A DNA stretch of 64,000 nt from Phenylobacterium sp. (GCF_016124325.1 NZ_WGNY01000001.1:1-64000), one strand, 5' to 3'; numbered from the stretch's first letter, positions 24,807 to 33,188 are shown. A program made the numbers and translations. Notes: generated by a model not told the origin, from the sequence alone.

Positions 24807-25646
24807 CTAGGCCAGGATGCGCTGATCGGAGCAATCGATGTGGGTGGTTCCAGACATGACGACGCCGCCACGCGGCTCCAGCTGCGGCAAGCTCGCCAGC
24901 GCCGCCACGATGTGATGTTGCGTGGGCATCTGCGCCCAGGTCGGGCGCAGGAAGGCGACCGTGCCCACGCCCACCCTGATCCGAGGGCGGGGCTGCGGAT
25001 CCTCCAGGTTCGACCGGCCCGGCAAGGGCGTCAGCGAATAGTCGTCCGCGTCCGCCACGTCCCAGTCGCCGGTGCGCGGAATGTATTTCACGTGCAGGAG
25101 TCCGGCGCCCGCGGCGGTCTGCAGTTGCGACTGCTGGGCAGGGGTCGCTTCCACGAGAGCATCGGCCGTCAGTTCGGCGAACTGGAATCCGTCCCAGCTC
25201 GCCCTGGCCCGCACGCGCCCGGCGGAGGTCTCGGGCCCTTCGAGATCGGCGAAGAGCTTCGGATGTCCGCATTGCTCCCGGCCCGAGAGGATAGGCTCGG
25301 CCATGTTCTCCCACATGACGGCTTGATAGAGGCCGTCGAGCGTCTCGGCGGCCGACCTGTAGCGGACAGGGACCAGGACCGACAGCAGGCTGTAACCGCG
25401 GCCCGCCAGCCAGACCACGTCCCGAAATTGATTGAACTGCAGCGTGACGACCGGCTCGCCGCGTATCTCCAGCCGTTCGGGCAGGATCGCGGCGAGCGAG
25501 CTGGGATCGGTAAGGAAGGACGCCGAGAGGCGTTCGAAGGCGACTGGAGCGCGGGCGACGCCCGGCGGGAGTTGGCGCGGACCGCAGGCGGCGCCGAACC
25601 CCAACGGCATGCTGTGGATCTCGCCCGGTGGCTTCTCGAAGGTCAT
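24807..25646 (-). CDS. Acetoacetate decarboxylase-family protein (279 aa)
   Basis: The start is ATG 25646 (MTFEKPPGEIHSMPLG); the longer frame upstream is alanine/arginine-rich and runs into the divergent regulator. The sequence shows the beta-barrel of the ADC-like superfamily: FNQFRDVVWLAGRGYSLL, then MWENMAEPILSGREQCG with a lysine just after (HPKLFADLEG) at the position of the Schiff-base lysine. Members act on acetoacetate-like acids or as aldolase/cyclase relatives; the substrate is not known. Divergent from an HxlR regulator, which probably controls it. Confidence 0.75.
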   Translation of the reverse strand: MTFEKPPGEIHSMPLGFGAACGPRQLPPGVARAPVAFERLSASFLTDPSSLAAILPERLEIRGEPVVTLQFNQFRDVVWLAGRGYSLLSVLVPVRYRSAAETLDGLYQAVMWENMAEPILSGREQCGHPKLFADLEGPETSAGRVRARASWDGFQFAELTADALVEATPAQQSQLQTAAGAGLLHVKYIPRTGDWDVADADDYSLTPLPGRSNLEDPQPRPRIRVGVGTVAFLRPTWAQMPTQHHIVAALASLPQLEPRGGVVMSGTTHIDCSDQRILA

Positions 25647-25777
25647 GCCCGGTTCCCCTGTGTGGCGTGTTCGCCGCGCCTGCGATCCTTTCCTAACCGC
25701 CTGCGAGGTCATTCGGCGACCCCGCGGCCGCTTGGCGCAGACGAATGGGGTTTCACCCCGGATACCGGTGAGCCCCG

Positions 25778-26113
25778 ATGGCCCTGAAGCTGCGCAAGAA
25801 CCGATCCGCGCCGCTTCCGGCGGCATGCGGCGGCCGCAAGGCCTTGGTCTTGCTCGGGCGCGCCTGGACGCTCGCCGTGGTCTGGAAACTGAGCGGCGGT
25901 CCCCGCCGCTTCAGCGAGCTGCGCCTCGACCTGCCGCAGATCACCCCGAAGGTCCTGACGACCCGGCTTCGCGAGCTGGAGGCCGAGGGCTTGGTGCGCA
26001 GGACCGAAGTCGCGACCTCGCCGCCGACCGTCGAGTATGCGCTGACCGAGCTCGGAGAGGCGTTGATGAACCCCCTGGAGGCGATCGTCGCCCTGGGCCT
26101 GCGCCTGGGGTGA
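25778..26113 (+). CDS. HxlR-family transcriptional regulator (111 aa)
   Basis: Winged-helix regulator of the HxlR type: LGRAWTLAVVWKLSGGPRRF, then ITPKVLTTRLRELEAEGLV, then TVEYALTELG. HxlR proteins sense aldehydes, quinones or disulfide stress, often through one cysteine; here Cys17 in PAACGGRK is the only one. It stands divergent from the acetoacetate-decarboxylase-like gene with about 130 bp between starts. Confidence 0.8.
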   Translation: MALKLRKNRSAPLPAACGGRKALVLLGRAWTLAVVWKLSGGPRRFSELRLDLPQITPKVLTTRLRELEAEGLVRRTEVATSPPTVEYALTELGEALMNPLEAIVALGLRLG

Positions 26114-26210
26114 GCCCGGAACCGGTTCGCCATCGTCGCCCCCGATCCTGGCACCCTGGAATGATCGAGGCTGCACGGCCGCCGCCTCTGCGGCCGACCG
26201 CAATTGAAGC

Positions 26211-26675
26211 TCACAGTCCAAGCTCGGTCAGCCCGGAATGATCGACCGGCCGTGGCCCAAGAGGCCAATGGAACTTCCGGTCCGCCTCGCCGATCGGCAG
26301 GTCGTTGATGCTCGCCAGGCGCAGGCGCATCAGCCCGTCGGAATCGAATTCCCAGTTCTCGTTGCCGTGGGCGCGGAACCAGTTGCCGGAATCGTCGCGC
26401 CATTCGTAGGCGAACCGGACGGCGATCCTGTTCCGGTCAAACGCCCAGAGCTCCTTAATCAGGCGGTAGTCGAGTTCGCGCAGCCATTTGCGGGTCAGGA
26501 ACGCCTCGATCGCGGAGCGGCCGCTGAGGAATTCGGACCGATTGCGCCATCGGCTGTCAGGCGAGTAGGCCAGCGCAATCCGCGCCGGCTGCCGCGTGTT
26601 CCAGGCGTCTTCGGCGGACCGGACTTTCGCGCGCGCCGTCTCAGGGGTGAAAACGAAGTCAGGGGATCGGGTCAT
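26211..26675 (-). CDS. DUF1348/SnoaL-like (NTF2-fold) protein (154 aa)
   Basis: The start is ATG 26675 with GGAG just upstream; 12 extra residues in the longer frame are unsupported. The protein is a DUF1348 member of the NTF2/SnoaL superfamily: [20 protein letters not shown], then [19 protein letters not shown], then [19 protein letters not shown]. These small cone-shaped proteins bind or convert hydrophobic ligands; the catalytic role is unknown. It follows the isochorismatase gene in the same direction (66-bp gap) and is probably under the same TetR control. Confidence 0.8.
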   Translation of the reverse strand: MTRSPDFVFTPETARAKVRSAEDAWNTRQPARIALAYSPDSRWRNRSEFLSGRSAIEAFLTRKWLRELDYRLIKELWAFDRNRIAVRFAYEWRDDSGNWFRAHGNENWEFDSDGLMRLRLASINDLPIGEADRKFHWPLGPRPVDHSGLTELGL

Positions 26676-26741
26676 GGGAGGCTCCCCTCGAGGGCGCCGG
26701 CTGGGGATCATGCCCCAGCCGGCGTTCGCCGAGGTTCTGTG

Positions 26742-27518
26742 TCAGTTGCGGCGAGCCGCGCGGATGGAGGCGACCGTCGTGTCGGTGTCGGCGACGTGGT
26801 TTGCGATCATGCGGAAGTTCGCCTGGGCGGCGGCATAGCCGTCCAGGCCCGGCAGCTGGGCCGCGGCCGTCGCGTCCGTCACCACCATGACTTCGAACCC
26901 CTGCTCGAGCAGTTCGCGCATGTGGGCTTCGGTGCACAGGTTGGCCGACATGCCGGCGATGATCACCTTGGAGATCCCGCGCTTGCGCAGTTGCAGAACC
27001 AGGTCGTTGGTTTCCGGTCCAAACACCTTGTGGGGACTGGTCACGACCGTCTGCCCGTCGTTGATGTAGCGCTTGTACTGGCCAAGCCAGTCCGCGCCCG
27101 AACCTTCGAACCCTTCCGTCGTCAGCGGCCCCTTGCGGTCGAACATGCCGATCTGGTGCATCAGCGCTTCGAGGGCGCCCTCGAAACGCCAGCCGTGGTC
27201 GTGCGGGTAGTAGTAGTGAGGAGAGACGAACACCGGCATGCCCGTGGCCTTCGCCGCGGCGAAAAGCTGGTCGATGTGCCCGACCGTCCCATTGGCCTCG
27301 ACGTTCTTCCCGACGACGCCCCAGGCGACGCCATCGGGGCTGAGGAAGTCATTCTGCGGATCCGTCACGAGCAGGGCGGTCTGTCCCTGAACGATTTCGA
27401 AGCCGGGGTCTGGCAGGCCGTCGGCATGGGCCGATCCGACAGAAGTCAGGCCGGTCAGCGCGGTCGCAACACCGACCAGCAGCGCGCGGCGAATGTGGGC
27501 CGCAGCGGAGGTTTTCAT
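26742..27518 (-). CDS. Exported isochorismatase-like cysteine hydrolase (258 aa)
   Basis: The N-terminus (MKTSAAAHIRRALLVGVATA, then SVGSAHA) is a signal peptide with an Arg-Arg pair, cleaved near residue 32, so the enzyme should act outside the cytoplasm, unusual for this family. The catalytic triad is visible: Asp in LLVTDPQNDF, Lys in SPHKVFGPE and Cys in GMSANLCTEAHM. It would hydrolyse amide or vinyl-ether substrates. Divergent from a tetR gene with two strong palindromic operators between them. Confidence 0.85.
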   Translation of the reverse strand: MKTSAAAHIRRALLVGVATALTGLTSVGSAHADGLPDPGFEIVQGQTALLVTDPQNDFLSPDGVAWGVVGKNVEANGTVGHIDQLFAAAKATGMPVFVSPHYYYPHDHGWRFEGALEALMHQIGMFDRKGPLTTEGFEGSGADWLGQYKRYINDGQTVVTSPHKVFGPETNDLVLQLRKRGISKVIIAGMSANLCTEAHMRELLEQGFEVMVVTDATAAAQLPGLDGYAAAQANFRMIANHVADTDTTVASIRAARRN

Positions 27519-27567
27519 CGCAGTTTCCTTTGAGGCTAGGAATTTTGGGGGGTAATGACTACAAGGT

Positions 27568-27609
27568 GTACCGATCGGTACTGATGTAGGTGTACCGATC
27601 GGTACACCT
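27568..27609. promoter_or_regulatory. Double palindromic TetR operator
   Basis: GTACCGATCGGTAC occurs twice (27568-27581 and 27592-27605), 24 bp apart. The second is the core of a perfect 22-bp palindrome at 27588-27609 (AGGTGTACCGA followed by its reverse complement). It lies between the divergent isochorismatase and tetR genes. Confidence 0.75.
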
Positions 27610-27716
27610 TGTCAAGCGCGATCTTCACCCATCGTCGCTGGCAGGCGTCGGAAAGCTGTCTGGATTGAGTTGGCTGCGCCGCCTCGGCGACGGTCGTCAG
27701 CCTGGAGTCGCGAGAA

Positions 27717-28295
27717 ATGGCCCGATCAAAGCGTGACGAACTGATTCAGAAGGCGACGGACATCTTCTATCGCCGCGGCTTCCAGGCCACCGGGATGGAC
27801 ACGCTCGTGGTCGAAGCCGGCATATCGAAGACCTCGATCTACAAGCACTTCAAGACAAAGGACGACCTGATCGTCGCCACGCTCAGGCTGCGTGACGAGT
27901 TCCTTCGGGGTTGGCTGTTCCGCCGCATGGCCGAACTTGCGTCCACGCCGCGGGACCAGCTGATCGCCATGTTCGACGCCCTCGATGAATGGTTCAGCGA
28001 GCCGGACTTTCACGGATGCATGTTCGCCAAGGCGTGTTCGGAGTTCCAGGATCCGGATCACCCCATCAATCGCGAAGCCACCGCGCATGTGGCCAGGCTG
28101 TCCGCCCAGCTGGCCGAAATCGCCGACCGCGCCGGCCTGCCCAATCCCAACGATATCGCGAGACGGCTTTCCCTCCTCAAGGAGGGCGCCGTGGTCATGG
28201 CCACGATGGGGCACGACAGCCGCCCCGCCCTGGAGGCCAAGGCGATCGCGCTGGGAATCCTGCGAGAGGCCGAGGCGGGTCGAACGCCTGTCTAG
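27717..28295 (+). CDS. TetR-family repressor (192 aa)
   Basis: Residues 5-52 are a TetR DNA-binding domain (RDELIQKATDIFYRRGFQAT, then SKTSIYKHFKTKDDLIVATL). The C-terminal domain includes FHGCMFAKACSEFQDPDHPI, with two cysteines near residues 102 and 107. The double palindrome upstream is the probable operator, and the divergent exported hydrolase and its downstream SnoaL-like gene are the likely targets. Confidence 0.85.
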   Translation: MARSKRDELIQKATDIFYRRGFQATGMDTLVVEAGISKTSIYKHFKTKDDLIVATLRLRDEFLRGWLFRRMAELASTPRDQLIAMFDALDEWFSEPDFHGCMFAKACSEFQDPDHPINREATAHVARLSAQLAEIADRAGLPNPNDIARRLSLLKEGAVVMATMGHDSRPALEAKAIALGILREAEAGRTPV

Positions 28296-28316
28296 TCGCC
28301 TCTCTTCAGCTTCGGC

Positions 28317-29291
28317 TCATGACGCGCGCGCCTCCACGGCGCGCCGGACCATCCGGCGCAAGGCGCCCGCCAGTCGGCGGGTGGCGCGCATCTTGTCCCG
28401 GAAGGACAAGGCCAGCGGCGGCATGTCGGTCTTGTTGACGTCGACGATGTAGAGTCGGCCGTCGCTTCGGTCGCGCAGGATGTCGAGGCCGCCCCAGTCG
28501 AGTTGCATGGCCCGGGCAAAACGCCGGATGGTCTCGAGCTCATCGACGCTGAAGACCTCGTCGGGTCGGCGAAGGGCGACACTGGTGTTGTAATTGGCGA
28601 ACCGGTCGTGGCCCGGCCGCGTCTTGACGAACACCAGCACGGGCTCGCCATCGACGCAGGGCGTGCGCAGGTCGCGCGCCTGGCCCCCGTCGAGACTGTC
28701 GACGAGACGCTGGTAGACCTTGCCGGGCGCCGGCTCCATCGGACAGAAGACGATCCGGCCGTCATGGGCGCCGTTCTTTTCACTCTTCTCGACGGCGACG
28801 CCGCGCCAAGTCCGCGGATCGACGAGCAAGGGATAGCCGAACACCGTCTCGAACGTCCTGGCGACGTGGCTCTTGCTGACGTCGGTGCAGCGTCCGTTGA
28901 AGCAGGCCAGGCCCGGGGTGGGGGGCGTGGCGCCGGTCGTGGAGTCCTCGAAATAGAAGGCGGCGACCGCGCCCTTCGCGCTCGCGCTGATCTGGGCGCC
29001 GGACCAGAACACGGCGTTCCAGACCATGTACCAGGGTCTCGGCTGGTCGGGGGTGAACCAGATGCGCGGGCCAGGGCGGACCGCGCGCGCGATCACCGCC
29101 TTCAGACGGATCGGGCCGTAGTAGGCGAGCCCCTTGGCGACGTCGCCCACGAAGGCCCAGTCGAGCGGGACGATCGCCCCCGTCTTCAGGACATGGACCG
29201 AACCTCGCTCCACGCGCAGATCTGCAAGCCAATCGAAGGTCAAGATCTCTCCCCTTCGTTCCGGACGCCGGCGGGACGCCGCAACCGTCAC
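28317..29291 (-). CDS. ATP-grasp-like protein of unknown function under sigmaF control (324 aa)
   Basis: The longest frame uses GTG 29291, only about 15 bp from the -10 of its promoter. A TTG at 29243 with AAGGGGAGAG just upstream gives a better leader and may be the true start. The C-terminal third has the metal-binding end of ATP-grasp enzymes: LDWGGLDILRDRSDGRLYIV, then DVNKTDMPPL. The middle contains ARTFETVFGYPLLVDPRTW, then VAVEKSEKNGAHDG, like the lysine-bearing nucleotide-binding lobe. Such enzymes join carboxylates to amines or thiols. I do not know the substrate. Its sigmaF promoter is back-to-back with that of the peroxiredoxin gene. Confidence 0.65.
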   Translation of the reverse strand: MTVAASRRRPERRGEILTFDWLADLRVERGSVHVLKTGAIVPLDWAFVGDVAKGLAYYGPIRLKAVIARAVRPGPRIWFTPDQPRPWYMVWNAVFWSGAQISASAKGAVAAFYFEDSTTGATPPTPGLACFNGRCTDVSKSHVARTFETVFGYPLLVDPRTWRGVAVEKSEKNGAHDGRIVFCPMEPAPGKVYQRLVDSLDGGQARDLRTPCVDGEPVLVFVKTRPGHDRFANYNTSVALRRPDEVFSVDELETIRRFARAMQLDWGGLDILRDRSDGRLYIVDVNKTDMPPLALSFRDKMRATRRLAGALRRMVRRAVEARAS

Positions 29292-29303
29292 GGTCTGGTG
29301 GAG

Positions 29304-29331
29304 AATTCGCGCGGCGCCGGGACCCGGTTAC
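29304..29331 (-). promoter_or_regulatory. SigmaF-type ECF promoter 3 (ATP-grasp-like gene)
   Basis: On the minus strand, GTAACC (29331-29326, preceded by T), 16 bp, then CGAATT (29309-29304). It faces away from promoter 4, whose -35 begins 27 bp further right. Confidence 0.75.
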
Positions 29332-29356
29332 AGCGTCCGAAATCTTTGCTGTGGCC

Positions 29357-29385
29357 TGTAACCGCGCCTCGGCGCCGACCGAACT
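29357..29385 (+). promoter_or_regulatory. SigmaF-type ECF promoter 4 (peroxiredoxin-AhpD)
   Basis: TGTAACC (29357-29363), 16 bp, then CGAACT (29380-29385), 53 bp ahead of the peroxiredoxin ATG. Confidence 0.8.
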
Positions 29386-29437
29386 AGTGAGCAAGCGCCC
29401 GGCTTTTCGCCAGCGCGCGCATCGACGGGAGACCGGC

Positions 29438-29974
29438 ATGGCGGGAACGGACGTTTCGACGCATCAGGTGCGGCTGGCCGCGGGCGCGGCCTTCCCCGCC
29501 TTCACCGTGCCGGCCGTGGGCGGCGGCGAGATCTCGCCGGCCGACCAGGAGGGCTGGCGGCTTGTGGTGGTCTACCGGGGGCGGCACTGCCCGCTGTGCA
29601 AGGGCTATATCGGTCGGCTGCAGGCCCTGCGGGACGACTTCGACGGGGCCGGAATCTGGGTGACCGCGATCTCGGCGGACCCTCGCGAGAAGGCCGAGGC
29701 GGACGTGGCCGAACAGGGGTGGTCCTTCCCGGTCGGCTATGATCTGTCGCTGGACCAAATGAGGCGGCTTGGTCTCTATGTCTCCGATCCGATCTCCGCG
29801 AAGGAGACGGACCGGCCGTTCGCCGAGCCGGGGGTCTTCGTGATCAATCCCGACGGCGCCGTCCAGATTCTCGATGTCTCCAACGCCCCCTTCGCACGGC
29901 CCGACCTCCAGGCGCTGCTCGGCGGCCTGCAGTTCGTGCAGGCCAGGGGCTACCCGGTCCGCGGCCGCGGTTGA
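29438..29974 (+). CDS. Peroxiredoxin-like AhpC/TSA-family protein (178 aa)
   Basis: ATG 29438 is preceded by GGGAGA; a frame extension upstream would overlap the promoter. The thioredoxin fold carries RGRHCPLCKGYIGRL, with the peroxidatic-type Cys in a C-x-x-C arrangement (about residues 51-54). Further on come VTAISADPREKAEADV and PGVFVINPDGAVQILD, all typical of the AhpC/TSA superfamily. It should reduce peroxides or thiols in the cytoplasm. It heads a two-gene unit with an AhpD-like protein (27 bp downstream) that could act as its reductant. Confidence 0.85.
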   Translation: MAGTDVSTHQVRLAAGAAFPAFTVPAVGGGEISPADQEGWRLVVVYRGRHCPLCKGYIGRLQALRDDFDGAGIWVTAISADPREKAEADVAEQGWSFPVGYDLSLDQMRRLGLYVSDPISAKETDRPFAEPGVFVINPDGAVQILDVSNAPFARPDLQALLGGLQFVQARGYPVRGRG

Positions 29975-30001
29975 CGCTCAGCACACCACAAGGAACGACC
30001 C

Positions 30002-30592
30002 ATGCGCCTAGAGCCTCCAGCCACTATTCACGACGCCGCCGCCCAAGCCTTCGCCGCCGTCGAGGCCCAGATGGGCTTCGTGCCCAACAGCCTGCGCGCC
30101 ATGGCCCACCGGCCGGCCGTGCTCCAGGCGTTCATGGGGCTCGGCGCCGCGGTCATGGGCCCGGGCGGGGTGATCGCGCCGTCCCTCAAGCAGATGATCG
30201 CCTATGTCGCCTCGCTGTCCTCGGGATGCCGCTACTGTCAGGCCCACACCGCGCACCAGGCCCATCGCGTGGGGCTGGAGGCCGAGCGGCTGGCGGCCCT
30301 ATGGTCGTTCGAGGACAGCCCGCTCTTCAGCGACGCCGAGCGCGCGGCGCTGCGTCTGGCGATGCTCGCGGCGCAGACGCCCAATGCGGTGGAGGACGAG
30401 GACTTCGCCGCCGCCAAGGCGCACTACGATGACGAGGCGCTCGCCGAGATCCTTTCGGTCATCGCCTTCTTCGGCTTCCTGAACCGATGGAACGACACCC
30501 TGGCGACACCCCTGGAGGACGCGCCCCTGGCGTTCGCGCAGCTGGAGCTGTCGCCCTCCGGCTGGACCTCGGGCAAGCACGCCGCGCCCTGA
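30002..30592 (+). CDS. Peroxidase-related AhpD-like protein (196 aa)
   Basis: Carboxymuconolactone-decarboxylase/AhpD family: GFVPNSLRAMAHRPAVLQAF at the start, then the active-site SGCRYCQAHTAHQAH (C-x-x-C-x-x-x-H, about residues 77-84), and helices ending FFGFLNRWNDTLATPLED. It would supply a disulfide-cycling thiol centre for the peroxiredoxin made from the same sigmaF promoter. It is distinct from the AhpD-like protein at 23897. Its stop is 25 bp from the end of the convergent nrsF gene. Confidence 0.85.
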   Translation: MRLEPPATIHDAAAQAFAAVEAQMGFVPNSLRAMAHRPAVLQAFMGLGAAVMGPGGVIAPSLKQMIAYVASLSSGCRYCQAHTAHQAHRVGLEAERLAALWSFEDSPLFSDAERAALRLAMLAAQTPNAVEDEDFAAAKAHYDDEALAEILSVIAFFGFLNRWNDTLATPLEDAPLAFAQLELSPSGWTSGKHAAP

Positions 30593-30617
30593 GGCGATCG
30601 GCGGCGCAACGCGACGC

Positions 30618-31259
30618 TCACCAGCGGAGCAGGCGCTTGCCCAGCAGGCCGCCGACGAGACCCGAACCGAGGATGCCCAAGGTATACCAGGTGGCCAGGA
30701 AGGCGGCGGCGTTCTCGGTGCAATAGAGCGCATAGACGCTCGCCCCCGCGCAGCCCGACAGCACGCCGGCGCCGAAGCCGGCGAGGCCCGGCCGGGTCGG
30801 CGCCAGGCGCCGGAACGCCCACAGGACCCCGGCATAGACCGGCGCGGCGAGCGCCATGATGCGAAGCGGGCACTGGGCGGCGCTGTGTCCCATCCACATC
30901 AGCAGGCGGTCGGAAGCCGGGGCTGCGGTCAGTTGCGCAACGCCCATGAGGGCGAAGACGGCCACGGGGAGGCCCAGCGCCCACCAGGCGCCGCGTCCCT
31001 CGCCGCCGGGCCGACCCAGCCGGCCGACGAGGGCGAAGGCCGCAAGTCCGAAGCTCGCGGTGAACAGCAGCTTCATCCAGAACATCATCGAATGCGACGC
31101 CTCGGCCAGATCGGGCCGAAGGCCGAACAGGACCAGCAGCAGCCCGAGCGCGGCGATGCCACCGAGAGAGACGCCCAGGCCAAGGCGGAGCGCCACGGCA
31201 TGCGGGGAAACGGGACGCAGGCAGCCGGCGAGGTCGTCGATCAGATCCTCAGTTCGCAT
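30618..31259 (-). CDS. nrsF: NrsF-type membrane anti-sigma factor, DUF1109 (213 aa)
   Basis: Six hydrophobic helices spread from residue 25 to 205, with a short cytoplasmic N-terminus (RTEDLIDDLAGCLRPVSPHA) that would hold the sigma factor. This is the DUF1109/NrsF layout. Cysteines in AAQCPLRIMALAAP and in GCAGASVYALYCTENA match the conserved pairs that in Caulobacter NrsF are needed for metal sensing. It overlaps the 3' end of sigF by 11 bp, so the pair is co-translated. It is expected to release sigmaF when metals such as chromate or cadmium react with the thiols. Confidence 0.85.
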   Translation of the reverse strand: MRTEDLIDDLAGCLRPVSPHAVALRLGLGVSLGGIAALGLLLVLFGLRPDLAEASHSMMFWMKLLFTASFGLAAFALVGRLGRPGGEGRGAWWALGLPVAVFALMGVAQLTAAPASDRLLMWMGHSAAQCPLRIMALAAPVYAGVLWAFRRLAPTRPGLAGFGAGVLSGCAGASVYALYCTENAAAFLATWYTLGILGSGLVGGLLGKRLLRW

Positions 31260-31800
31260 CGTTCTGTCCCCTACGTACGCGGGCCATCAGCGCCTTCAGG
31301 CCCCTGTGGACGCTGACCTTGACCGCCGACTGCGACTGGCCGCTGCGCTCGGCCGCCTCGGCGACGCTCAGGCCCTGGATCTTGACGAAACGGATGGCGT
31401 CCCGCTGCTTGGCGGGTAGTTCGCTCATGAGGCGTTCCAGGTCCGATCCCGCCGTGGCGGCGTCCGAGACATCGGCCTCGGCAATGTCGAGCGCAACCTC
31501 CAGCGGCGAGGTGACGCGGTAGCGGCTGCGGCGCTGGTAGTCCACGAGCTTGTACTGAGCCATGGCGTAGACCCAGGGCGTGAAGGGCGCCTCGCGGTGG
31601 AAGCTGGCGCGCCGCGTATGCACGGCGATCAGGGTCTCTTGCACTAGGTCCTCCAGGTCCGCGGCCTCGCGTCCGACCCTTCGGCGATAAAAGCCGCGCA
31701 GGAGGGTCGCAAGGTCGCCGAGGAGTTCACGGTGAGCGCCGGCGTCACCATCAAGACCTCTGATCATCAGGGCCTTCAGGCGGACTTCCGTTGCTTTCAC
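31249..31800 (-). CDS. sigF: ECF RNA polymerase sigma factor, SigF type (183 aa)
   Basis: A GTG start at 31800 with GAGGAG upstream. Region 2 is intact (AADLEDLVQETLIAVHTRRA, then YAMAQYKLVDYQRRSRY), and region 4 ends with LPAKQRDAIRFVKIQGLSVA, then SGQSQSAVKVSVHRGLKAL. With the DUF1109 gene following, this is the sigmaF/NrsF pair known from Caulobacter crescentus metal stress. It is preceded by its own TGTAACC-N16-CGAA promoter, indicating autoregulation. Eight other copies of that promoter between 16.9 and 40.0 kb define its probable local regulon. Confidence 0.9.
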   Translation of the reverse strand: MKATEVRLKALMIRGLDGDAGAHRELLGDLATLLRGFYRRRVGREAADLEDLVQETLIAVHTRRASFHREAPFTPWVYAMAQYKLVDYQRRSRYRVTSPLEVALDIAEADVSDAATAGSDLERLMSELPAKQRDAIRFVKIQGLSVAEAAERSGQSQSAVKVSVHRGLKALMARVRRGQNDAN

Positions 31801-31819
31801 ACGTGCTCCTCACCTGTCG

Positions 31820-31848
31820 AATTCGCTCGGGACGTTCGTCTGGTTACA
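31820..31848 (-). promoter_or_regulatory. SigmaF-type ECF promoter 5 (sigF-nrsF, autoregulatory)
   Basis: On the minus strand, TGTAACC (31848-31842), 16 bp, then CGAATT (31825-31820), 20 bp before the sigF start. It is back-to-back with promoter 6. Confidence 0.85.
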
Positions 31849-31904
31849 CCGAACGCCCCGATTTCGCGTGATTCGTCGCGCCGCGAATATTTTCGATCGC
31901 CTGC

Positions 31905-31933
31905 TGTAACCTGCGCCGGGCTCCACGCGAATT
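31905..31933 (+). promoter_or_regulatory. SigmaF-type ECF promoter 6 (bufferin operon)
   Basis: TGTAACC (31905-31911), 16 bp, then CGAATT (31928-31933), giving a leader of about 95 bases before the bufferin ATG at 32037. Confidence 0.85.
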
Positions 31934-32036
31934 GCTCTGTGTGACCGGCCCCTGCACCCCAGCCCCAATCCGGTCATGGCGCGGACGTCCCTGCGGGGCG
32001 TCCGCGCGTCCCCCTAGCAACAGACAGGCGAACATC

Positions 32037-32315
32037 ATGAACACCCCCCAGACCCTCCTGGCCGCCATGGCCCTCGTCGCCCTCTCGTCCGGCGCGGCCC
32101 TGGCCGCGGACGGCGCCAAGGACAAGCCCAAGATGGAGAAGTGCTACGGCGTGTCCCTGGCCGGAAAGAACGACTGCAAGGCGGGCGCCGGCACCAGCTG
32201 CGCCGGCACCTCCAAGGTCGACTACCAGGGCAACGCCTGGAAGTACGTCCCCGCCGGCACCTGCGTGACCATCCAGACCCCCAAGGGGCCGGGCTCGCTC
32301 GCCGTCAAAGGCTGA
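32037..32315 (+). CDS. bufA1: DUF2282 bufferin-type metallophore precursor (92 aa)
   Basis: ATG 32037 starts a clear signal peptide ([20 protein letters not shown], cleaved after ALA, residue 23). The mature part has the four conserved cysteines of DUF2282/BufA1 (C36 in EKCYGV, C47 in KNDCKAG, C55 in TSCAGTS, C76 at AGTC). In the bufferin family these cysteines are modified by a DUF692 enzyme and the exported peptide then chelates copper in the periplasm. The modifying enzyme is the next gene. Directly behind sigmaF promoter 6. Confidence 0.88.
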   Translation: MNTPQTLLAAMALVALSSGAALAADGAKDKPKMEKCYGVSLAGKNDCKAGAGTSCAGTSKVDYQGNAWKYVPAGTCVTIQTPKGPGSLAVKG

Positions 32316-32333
32316 GCCTGACCACAGAGCACG

Positions 32334-33188
32334 ATGATGCGACCGACCGCCGGACTGGGCTTCAAGCCCGAACACTTCGACGAGGCGATGGCCTGTCAGG
32401 CGGTCGGACTGTGGTTCGAGGTTCATCCCGAAAACTACATGGTCGCGGGCGGCCCAAGGCTCGCCATGCTGGAGGCGCTGCGCTGCGATCACGAGCTGAG
32501 CCTGCACGGGGTCGGGCTGTCGCTGGCCGCCGACGCCGATCCCGACCCGGCCCACCTGGCTCGCCTCAAGGCGCTTGTGGACCGGTTCTCGCCATTCGTC
32601 GTTTCAGAACACCTGGCCTGGTCGGCCTGGCAGGGCGCCTACAATCCCGATCTGCTGCCGTTTCCCAGGACCCGCGCGGCGCTCGATCGCATTGCCGCCA
32701 ACATCGACCGGACCCAGGCGGCGCTCGGCCGCGCCATCCTGGTCGAGAACCCCTCCCTCTACATGCCCCTGGAGGGGCATGACCTGGACGAGGTCGAATT
32801 CCTCCTGGAGCTGGTGCGGCGCACAGGCTGCGGCCTGCTGGTCGACGTCAACAATGTCTTCGTGAGCGCCTGCAACCTGGGCTTCTCCCCCGAAGCCTAT
32901 CTCGACGCCGTCCCCGGGAGCGCGATCGGCGAGATCCATCTGGCCGGCCATACGCCGGACGGCAGGCTCGGGGAGCGCCTGCTGATCGACACCCACGGCG
33001 CCCCGGTCGCCGAGCCGGTCTGGCGTCTCTATGAGCGCCTCATCGCGCGTGTCGGCGCCAGGCCCACCCTGATCGAGCGGGACGAGGATATCCCGAGCTT
33101 CGGTGACCTGCTGAGCGAGCGCGACCGGGCTGCGGAGATTTTGGCCGGTGGGTCACTTTCCGCCGATCCGGACCTCGCCCATGTCTAG
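32334..33188 (+). CDS. bufB1: DUF692 multinuclear iron oxidase (MNIO), bufferin-modifying enzyme (284 aa)
   Basis: A TIM-barrel DUF692 protein at full length: LGFKPEHFDEAMACQAVGLW, then FEVHPENYM, LHGVGLSL, VSEHLAWS, VENPSLYM, LLVDVNNVFVSA, IHLAGHTPDG and LIERDEDIPSF supply the His, Asp, Glu and Asn ligands of the iron cluster. MNIO enzymes rearrange cysteines of RiPP precursors; for bufferins they form copper-binding heterocycles. The substrate is the DUF2282 peptide 18 bp upstream, and the DUF2063 partner overlaps its 3' end. Confidence 0.9.
   Translation: MMRPTAGLGFKPEHFDEAMACQAVGLWFEVHPENYMVAGGPRLAMLEALRCDHELSLHGVGLSLAADADPDPAHLARLKALVDRFSPFVVSEHLAWSAWQGAYNPDLLPFPRTRAALDRIAANIDRTQAALGRAILVENPSLYMPLEGHDLDEVEFLLELVRRTGCGLLVDVNNVFVSACNLGFSPEAYLDAVPGSAIGEIHLAGHTPDGRLGERLLIDTHGAPVAEPVWRLYERLIARVGARPTLIERDEDIPSFGDLLSERDRAAEILAGGSLSADPDLAHV

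Noticed and set aside
25392..25413. GTAACC inside the acetoacetate-decarboxylase-like gene
   Set aside because: The bases after the 16-bp spacer are CCAC rather than CGAA, and the site is within coding sequence far from a start.
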